From Pegoplata infirma (Eukaryota > Arthropoda > Insecta > Diptera > Anthomyiidae), in the NCBI GenBank assembly GCA_963921195.1, contig OY992536.1, forward strand, positions 323,843,038 through 323,907,037: 64,000 nucleotides of DNA, read 5' to 3'. The notes beneath the pieces were generated by a model. It saw nothing but the letters and a program-made list of their open reading frames with translations, was not told the DNA's origin and searched no databases. The first letter of the stretch is position 1, and each line of letters begins with the position of its first letter. Positions 63,086 to 64,000 of the stretch are shown here, piece after piece. A program made the translations under genes and the position numbers.

Positions 63086-64000
63086 ATATCGTCGAACTAT
63101 ATTCAATAAATGCCAACTCGAAAAAGCTTACTTTTCAGGAGAGCTAAAAAAATAAATATTTCGCATATTATTGTAAAAATAAACAATGTACCTTCCATAA
63201 GATGGTTTAAATATTCTAAATAATTTTTACCTATGCCAAAAATTTCATATTTTGCACTTGTTTGCGTATTTTTCAGAGATGGGATTTATTACTGTATCAA
63301 AAAACAAATATTTTTTAGACTTGACATATTTTGTCGGAAAATAAAAATTATTTTTTTTGGAAAAATTTTTATTATTTTTTTTTTTTTTGGATTTTGTTAT
63401 CCTTAGTACGGTAATTGCAAAAACTAAAAAAAAATAAAAATCTTTGCATATTTTTAAAAGTTACTAGCTCCGAAAGCCTTTTAATTTCAGGGTGGTCAAT
63501 TTTGGCACTCTGTAACTCACACTGTATGGTATAAGGGTCACTCCAAACTAGCTATTTTGAAAGCTTATGTCATTGACTTTATTTGCCCCACTCATAATGT
63601 TCCAATCTGATAAATAGTTTGAAAGTTACATATGTATATATAAGCAATTTTTTTTTTTTCGCAAGCACTATTTACCGATATTTTCAAAATATCAATATCT
63701 TGAAAACTAGCCATTAGATATCAAAATCTTTACCAGATTCGTGTTCAGCATGACAAATGCAATGAGATAAGTGTCCATTTTTTTTTTTTTAAATTTTGAA
63801 AATTTTTTTGGAAATTTACAATGGAAGTTGGCATTTATTTTCACCAAAAAAATATGTACTTTTAGTTAGCAGAATAACAAAAATGGATGTAAAACGACAA
63901 CAAATTATTTTTTTGCTCTGAAATTTTTACCACTGATGGGTATTGCATTTGCCATCGCTATTTGCCATCGGAAACTCATTTCGGTCAAATTTGAGTTGGC
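63086..64000. mobile_element. TIR element, copy 2, inverted relative to 3046-3983, truncated by window end
   Basis: Starts ATATCGTCGAACTATATTCA and continues AAATGCCAACTC. Read in reverse complement, it matches 3072-3983 nearly end to end, for example ATGAGTTTCCGATGGCAAAT and AACAAATTATTTTTTTGCTC. A short extra GATGGCAAATGC-type segment is present relative to copy 1. The other end lies beyond base 64000. Confidence 0.8.

Overview
This window looks like gene-free, AT-rich repetitive DNA from a higher (probably calyptrate) fly. That assignment is an inference from the repeats. Many short elements carry an end of the form AAGTTAAATTCGGC..GCCGAATC, a body, a (GTCY)n tract, a (TA)n tract and a GTGGAGGGTATA end. 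This architecture matches the dipteran mini-me (DINE-1-related, Helitron-derived) elements. I find no host protein-coding gene, no convincing host promoter and no functional RNA gene. The long open frames over the tetranucleotide array are translations of simple sequence.

Bases 1-41,500 are a patchwork of mini-me-like copies, two clearly different LINE lineages (one here, one further on) and many foldback (inverted-repeat) DNA transposons. Several foldbacks are delimited by exact 8-bp target duplications, which is diagnostic of hAT-type transposition: 994-2929, 10570-12281, 14188-16697, 14317-16396, 21647-22970, 23015-24080 and 27089-27864. Two TTAA-flanked (piggyBac-type) MITEs, one TA-flanked Tc1/mariner-like palindrome, two 3-bp-TSD PIF/Harbinger-type MITEs and four MITEs with ACACAG..CTGTGT ends are also present. 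A striking regularity is that inner foldbacks repeatedly sit at the centre of outer foldbacks.

At 24718-26797 lies a dead, 5'-truncated LINE on the minus strand, with reverse transcriptase sequence, one in-frame stop and one frameshift. Bases 24509-24573 hold a tRNA-like sequence with box A and box B at tRNA spacing.

From 41512 to about 59955 a single mini-me-like copy has had its (GTCY)n tract expanded into an almost perfect (TCTG)n array of about 16.5 kb (about 4,100 units). The array is split by a 1.67-kb R1-clade LINE with an uninterrupted frame (42435-44105, minus strand). Bases 60387-62690 form another DINE-like element. It contains seven degenerate copies of a 130-156-bp repeat, followed by about 74 copies of a 16-bp quasi-palindromic minisatellite. 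The window closes (63086-64000) with an inverted copy of the element at 3046-3983.

The biology on show is transposon nesting and microsatellite birth. The best leads are the giant array as an extreme case of a proto-microsatellite carried by a mobile element, the R1-clade LINE lodged in that array, and the concentric foldback insertions.
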